From assembly GCA_030833925.1 (NCBI GenBank), contig JAURGE010000029.1:1-34407 (forward strand): 34,407 nt of DNA. The letters run 5' to 3'. Source of the stretch: Alphaproteobacteria bacterium (GTDB lineage: Bacteria; Pseudomonadota; Alphaproteobacteria; Bin95). Positions 30,489-34,407 of the stretch are shown piece after piece (within the stretch, counting starts at the first letter, position 1; every line of letters starts with the position of its first letter). A model generated the notes under the pieces. That model did not search any database. It was not told the DNA's origin and saw only the letters and a list, made by a program, of their open reading frames with translations. The translations under genes and the position numbers were made by a program.

Positions 30489-31601
30489 ATGGCTCGAACC
30501 AACGAAAAACCCGAAGCTCTGGAAGAAATTGACTACGATCATCCTCGAACCCAATCAGTGTTTATTGAGCAATCCGTTCCTGAGCGACAGTTTTTGGAAG
30601 CTTACAATCTCGGACGCTTGCATCACGCCTGGTTATTATGCGGTCCAAAGGGCATAGGAAAAGCAACTTTTGCCTATAGAGCAGCCAAATTTTTATTAGC
30701 TAGTGAAAAGTCAGAAGAAGGTGGGCTTTTTGGTTCAGCGGCGCCACCAGAAACAATGGACAGATCCGCCGATGATCCGGGGTGTCGGAGAGTAGCCGCT
30801 GGTTCGCATGCTGACTTAACCACACTCGAACCAATGAGAGCAGGTGGACAGATCCTTGTCGAAACCGCAGATAAACTCGCCTCAGCTCTAAGACTGACAG
30901 CGGGTGAGGGAACTTGGAGAGTGGCAATTATAGACGCCGCTGATGATTTAAATATCTCTGCTGCCAATAAACTCCTTAAGCTTATTGAAGAGCCACCAGC
31001 TCACACTGTCCTATTCCTAATTTCTCACAATCCAGGGCGCTTGCTTCCAACTATCAGGTCTCGATGTACTCGAGCTTCATTTAGTCGTCTTAGCTCTGAA
31101 GCTATCGCGCGAATTATTACCATGCGCCGACCTGATGCATCGAAGGAGGAAATTTTTTCGGCCATTGAGCTCGCATCTGGATCTGCCGGACGTGCACTGG
31201 CTCTTTTGGATGGCGGTGGTGCAGAGGCAGTTTCAAGCCTGGCAAATGCTCTTATGAGTAAACACGGGGAGGGAGTATTAGCAGCAGAAGGTTTGGCTGC
31301 CTCTCTTGCTAGGAACAACTTCCAGTATGATGTCGTGGCCGAAAGTCTAATCTCTTGGTTGGTATTCGCAGCGCAGCCAGTTTCAGGAAATTCAGCTGCA
31401 AGCGGATTACCAAGCCAAATGGCCATGATGGCAAAAGCCGCATCAGCACTTGGTCCGAAACCATGGATTGAACTTTACGAGCATGCGACTCAACGATTTG
31501 AGAGAACAAAGGCTGTAAACCTTGACCCAGCGCAAACGCTCGTAGATATCTTGGCTCGCATTCAAGCTCTTCTTGCTCGCGCTGATAAGCGCGCAACTTG
31601 A
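30489..31601 (+). CDS. holB: DNA polymerase III delta' subunit
   Basis: 370-residue clamp-loader subunit of the AAA+ family. A P-loop-like GPKGIGKAT (52-60), an INLSAANKLLK-type sensor stretch (NISAANKLLKLIEEPPAHTVLFLIS) and the SRC motif (TIRSRC) are all typical. Delta' is the stator of the DnaX clamp loader that opens the beta clamp. The zinc-binding cysteines of many DnaX/HolB proteins are not evident. It starts 3 bases after the tmk stop with no strong ribosome binding site, so coupling is likely. Position between tmk and metG supports holB over dnaX. Confidence 0.93.
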   Translation: MARTNEKPEALEEIDYDHPRTQSVFIEQSVPERQFLEAYNLGRLHHAWLLCGPKGIGKATFAYRAAKFLLASEKSEEGGLFGSAAPPETMDRSADDPGCRRVAAGSHADLTTLEPMRAGGQILVETADKLASALRLTAGEGTWRVAIIDAADDLNISAANKLLKLIEEPPAHTVLFLISHNPGRLLPTIRSRCTRASFSRLSSEAIARIITMRRPDASKEEIFSAIELASGSAGRALALLDGGGAEAVSSLANALMSKHGEGVLAAEGLAASLARNNFQYDVVAESLISWLVFAAQPVSGNSAASGLPSQMAMMAKAASALGPKPWIELYEHATQRFERTKAVNLDPAQTLVDILARIQALLARADKRAT

Positions 31602-31646
31602 GACAAATCTTTGGCGTCAGCCAATTAATAAAAAGGAGGCAGCGGC

Positions 31647-33200
31647 ATGTCCGAAAAGCCGCGCTATTACATCACTACGCCAATTTACTACGTTAATGAC
31701 GATCCTCATATCGGCCATGCTTATACCACTCTGGCCTGTGACGTGCTCGCACGTTTCAAGCGACTGGATGGGTTTGACGTCCATTTTCTTACAGGCACTG
31801 ATGAACACGGCCAAAAGGTTGAAAAGGCTGCAGATGTTGCTGGCATAGACCCCAAGGCATTCACAGATAAGGTATCTCAGCGTTTTCGCGACCTTCTTGG
31901 CGCTATGAATTTTTCAAACGATGACTTTATTCGAACGACTGAAGACCGTCATATCGCTTCAGTTCAGGCAATCTGGGCAAGATTAATTGAAAGGAAAGAA
32001 ATCTATCTTGGCTCTTATGCTGGCTGGTATGCAGTTCGTGATGAAGCTTTCTATGGGGAAGGGGAGTTAACTAAGGATGCCGCAGGCCAACGGCTTGCTC
32101 CTAGCGGGGCACCTGTAGAATGGGTGGAAGAGCCAAGTTATTTTTTTAGGCTATCCGCTTGGCAAGATCGACTTCTAAAGTTCTATGAAGAAAACCCGGA
32201 TTTCATTGCACCAAATTCGCGAAGGAACGAAGTCATCAGCTTTGTGAAAAGCGGCTTGCAGGACCTCTCCGTATCTCGTGTTAGCTTCAAGTGGGGTGTG
32301 CCGGTCCCTGGCGATGACGCGCATGTGATGTATGTCTGGCTTGATGCACTGACAAATTACATCACTGCAGCTGGGTTTCCCGATACTGAATCGGAAATGT
32401 TTAACCGCTATTGGCCAGCTGACCTGCATATGGTTGGAAAAGATATCTTAAGGTTCCATGCAGTATACTGGCCAGCTTTTCTCATGGCAGCCGGTTTGGA
32501 GCCTCCAAAGCGAGTTTTTGCCCATGGCTGGTGGACCAATGAAGGGCAAAAGATATCCAAATCTCTTGGTAATGTTATCAGTCCTTATGATCTCGTTGAT
32601 CAATATGGGTTAGATCAGACTCGTTACTTCCTTCTTCGAGAGGTGCCTTTTGGAAATGATGGAGACTTTTCAAAAAGCTCCATGATTAGTCGCATGAATA
32701 ACGAACTTGCTAACGATTACGGCAATCTAGCTCAGCGCGTACTCTCGATGATCACTAAGAACTTGGATGGGCAAATGCCTGCACAAGGTGATTTTACTGA
32801 TGAAGATAAGAGACTTCTAGAAGCTGCCACGTCTCTACCGGAAATTGTGCGCCCCCTTATGGATGCACAGACATTTCATGAGGCATTAGAACGTATATGG
32901 GTCGTTATTCGAGCATCAAATGCATACGTAGATCATCAAGCACCCTGGGTATTGCGGAAGTCAGACCCGCCGCGAATGGGTACGGTGCTGTATGTACTGG
33001 CAGAAACCATACGCTGCCTTGCTATTATGACCCAGCCATTTATGCCTGAGTCCTCAAGGCAAATGTTAGATCAGCTTGCTGTACCGCCAGACGGACGCTC
33101 TTTCTCTTCGATTGCAACGAATAAACTTATGCCAGGGACCGTTTTGCCCAGGCCGCAAGGTATATTCCCCCGTTTTTCAGATGAGGAAGCCTCTGCGTGA
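31647..33200 (+). CDS. metG: Methionyl-tRNA synthetase
   Basis: 517-residue class I synthetase that charges tRNA-Met. The HIGH motif is HIGH (21-24), the KMSKS loop is KISKS (302-306), and WTNEGQ precedes it. The connective region (about 125-165, GWYAVRDEAFYGEGEL) lacks the CxxC zinc knuckles of E. coli MetRS, so it is the zinc-free type common in Alphaproteobacteria. The C-terminal dimerisation (tRNA-binding EMAP) domain is also absent, making it the short form. A near-perfect AAGGAGG stands before the ATG, the best ribosome binding site in the window. Its TGA overlaps the tatD start. Confidence 0.97.
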   Translation: MSEKPRYYITTPIYYVNDDPHIGHAYTTLACDVLARFKRLDGFDVHFLTGTDEHGQKVEKAADVAGIDPKAFTDKVSQRFRDLLGAMNFSNDDFIRTTEDRHIASVQAIWARLIERKEIYLGSYAGWYAVRDEAFYGEGELTKDAAGQRLAPSGAPVEWVEEPSYFFRLSAWQDRLLKFYEENPDFIAPNSRRNEVISFVKSGLQDLSVSRVSFKWGVPVPGDDAHVMYVWLDALTNYITAAGFPDTESEMFNRYWPADLHMVGKDILRFHAVYWPAFLMAAGLEPPKRVFAHGWWTNEGQKISKSLGNVISPYDLVDQYGLDQTRYFLLREVPFGNDGDFSKSSMISRMNNELANDYGNLAQRVLSMITKNLDGQMPAQGDFTDEDKRLLEAATSLPEIVRPLMDAQTFHEALERIWVVIRASNAYVDHQAPWVLRKSDPPRMGTVLYVLAETIRCLAIMTQPFMPESSRQMLDQLAVPPDGRSFSSIATNKLMPGTVLPRPQGIFPRFSDEEASA

Positions 33201-33994
33201 GCATCCATTACATCGATAGTCACTGTCATCTTGACCATTTGGAGGAAGATCAACGCGCAGAGGCCGTTAGACGTGCGGTAAGTGCCGGCGTGCGGGGTAT
33301 GTTAACAATTTGTACAAGCCTTTCAGCGATAGATCGGGTGGCTGCAATTGCGGCTCAAAACAAACCTCACGTGGCTATGGCCGTTGGCCTCCATCCACAT
33401 CGTGTGGAACAGGAAGGGGTGCCGCTAGAAGATGATTTGACAGAAATTGGTTTTAGGTCCGATGTGGTAGGGCTTGGCGAAACAGGCCTTGATTATTTTT
33501 ACAACAAAAGCCCACGAGATCAGCAAGAAGAAAGTTTTCGCCGACACATACGAGCATCACATAAAAGTCAGGTTCCATTTATTGTTCATACGCGAGATGC
33601 GGATGAAGAAACTGCGAAGATTCTCAAAGAAGAAGCCATAAATGGGCAGCAAAATGGTGTTCTTCACTGTTTTTCTTCTGGACGCGCGTTAGCAGAATTA
33701 GCGATTGATCTTGGAATGTATATCTCGCTTTCAGGTATCCTAACGTTTAACAACGCCAAGGAAATTCGGGATATTGCCGCTGATATGCCCCTAGAACGTC
33801 TTTTAATAGAGACGGACACTCCATTTCTTGCGCCGGTTCCTATGCGGGGAAAGTCAAATCAACCCGCTTACGTTGTCCATACCGCAAAGATCCTTGCAGG
33901 ATTAAAGGGAGTTTCAGAAGAAGAAATTGCCTTACAAACTACAAATAATTTCAAACGCTTATTCCCAAAAGCTAGCGAACTGGCAGAGGCATGA
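33197..33994 (+). CDS. TatD-family metal-dependent DNase/hydrolase
   Basis: 265-residue TIM-barrel hydrolase of the TatD/YcfH family. Metal ligands are H9 and H11 (DSHCHLDHL), E95 (GLGETGLDY), the histidine in FIVHTRDADEE, that of LHCFSSGR, and the aspartate in IETDTPFLAP. Members are 3'-5' exonucleases or other phosphoesterases. It begins with GTG overlapping the metG TGA (GTGA), and its own stop overlaps the next ATG (ATGA), so metG, tatD and the metallohydrolase are coupled. This order is conserved in Alphaproteobacteria. Confidence 0.94.
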   Translation: MSIHYIDSHCHLDHLEEDQRAEAVRRAVSAGVRGMLTICTSLSAIDRVAAIAAQNKPHVAMAVGLHPHRVEQEGVPLEDDLTEIGFRSDVVGLGETGLDYFYNKSPRDQQEESFRRHIRASHKSQVPFIVHTRDADEETAKILKEEAINGQQNGVLHCFSSGRALAELAIDLGMYISLSGILTFNNAKEIRDIAADMPLERLLIETDTPFLAPVPMRGKSNQPAYVVHTAKILAGLKGVSEEEIALQTTNNFKRLFPKASELAEA

Positions 33995-34407
33995 AGGTAA
34001 GAATTATGGGTGCAGGCGCGTCTTCAGGCGTGCCCTATGTTTCTGGCGATTGGGGGCGTTGTGACCCAAATCAACCAAAGAATAAACGAACACGCGCAAG
34101 CATTCTAATTGAAGATAAATGTGAGAGGATTGTTGTTGATACTGGACCTGACTTCCGTGCTCAATTTATTGAGTCAGGATCTGGCCCAATTGATGGCGTG
34201 ATTTTCACACATTCTCACGCTGATCATGTTCATGGAATAGATGATGTTAGAGCTATTAACTCCATGATGAAAAAGGAAATACCGGCTTTTGGTTATGAAG
34301 AATGCCTAACCGAGGTTGCAAGGCGATTTAATTATGTCTTTAAGCCGGTTGACCCATCGTCGCGACAGGGCTGGTTCCGACCAGCAATGACAGCGAACCC
34401 AATTGAT
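33991..34407 (+). CDS. PhnP-like metallo-beta-lactamase fold hydrolase, N-terminal part
   Basis: 139 codons are visible and the frame runs off the right edge without a stop. The metal motif HSHADH (74-79) is preceded by GAGASSGVPYVSGDWG (7-22) and VVDTGPDFR, the pattern of PhnP/RNase Z-like phosphodiesterases (Lactamase_B_2). The sequence from C24 (GRCDPNQPKNKRTRAS) matches the family's early loop. The frame begins by overlapping the tatD stop (ATGA). True PhnP acts on cyclic phosphate in phosphonate use, but this housekeeping-context relative is probably a general cyclic phosphodiesterase. The C-terminal half is outside the window. Confidence 0.9.
   Translation, partial: MKVRIMGAGASSGVPYVSGDWGRCDPNQPKNKRTRASILIEDKCERIVVDTGPDFRAQFIESGSGPIDGVIFTHSHADHVHGIDDVRAINSMMKKEIPAFGYEECLTEVARRFNYVFKPVDPSSRQGWFRPAMTANPID

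Overview
The window reads as chromosomal DNA of an alphaproteobacterium, by eye of moderate G+C. Evidence: an RpoH with an intact RpoH box next to rluD and a one-helix small protein; a tightly packed cytochrome c maturation run ending in a TPR-type ccmI; and a cell-wall/replication run in the order mltB-rlpA-dac-tmk-holB-metG-tatD-metallo-beta-lactamase. Both gene orders are familiar from Alphaproteobacteria. A marine lineage such as SAR116 or a Rhodospirillales relative would fit the gene content, but that is inference.

Layout. (1) 1-5780, plus strand: the 3' tip of ccmB, then ccmC-D-E-F-G-H-I. Almost every junction overlaps or nearly abuts, so this is one translationally coupled operon for c-type cytochrome assembly. 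(2) 5851-8811: rpoH and rluD on the minus strand, then on the plus strand a small one-helix protein and an ECF sigma factor with no anti-sigma gene beside it. (3) 8886-25308: an accessory catabolic block of 17 genes (18 with the SDR beyond the tRNA). It holds a carboxymuconolactone-decarboxylase-like protein; a D-2-hydroxyacid dehydrogenase/pirin pair; a minus-strand trio (crotonase, MFS carrier, FAH-family hydrolase) divergent from an SDR; a compact six-gene minus-strand operon (luciferase-like flavin enzyme, NAD epimerase, 74-residue membrane protein, FAD dehydrogenase, EthD-like barrel protein, ThDP enzyme); a divergent plus-strand pair (ABM-domain protein, quinone-oxidoreductase-like MDR); and a plus-strand set of FadR-type regulator, EctD-like dioxygenase and SAF-domain dehydrogenase. 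(4) 25389-26427: tRNA-Ser(UGA) and another SDR, minus strand. (5) 26780-34407, plus strand: mltB, rlpA, D,D-carboxypeptidase, tmk, holB, metG, tatD and the start of a PhnP-like metallohydrolase, cut by the window edge.

How it works together. The flanks are housekeeping. The middle looks like a pathway, or two or three small pathways, for taking up and oxidising an organic acid, aromatic or alicyclic compound: flavin-dependent oxygenation, dehydrogenation, C-C cleavage by ThDP and FAH-type enzymes, and crotonase/SDR steps. I cannot name the substrate from sequence. No transposase, integrase, CRISPR array, toxin-antitoxin or phage gene was seen. The most unusual points are the six-gene ThDP/FAD/LLM operon with its tiny membrane protein, the EctD-like oxygenase coupled to a SAF-domain dehydrogenase, several inverted repeats in divergent promoter regions, a triple GAATTC heptamer abutting the regulator start codon, and repeated use of TTG start codons backed by good ribosome binding sites.
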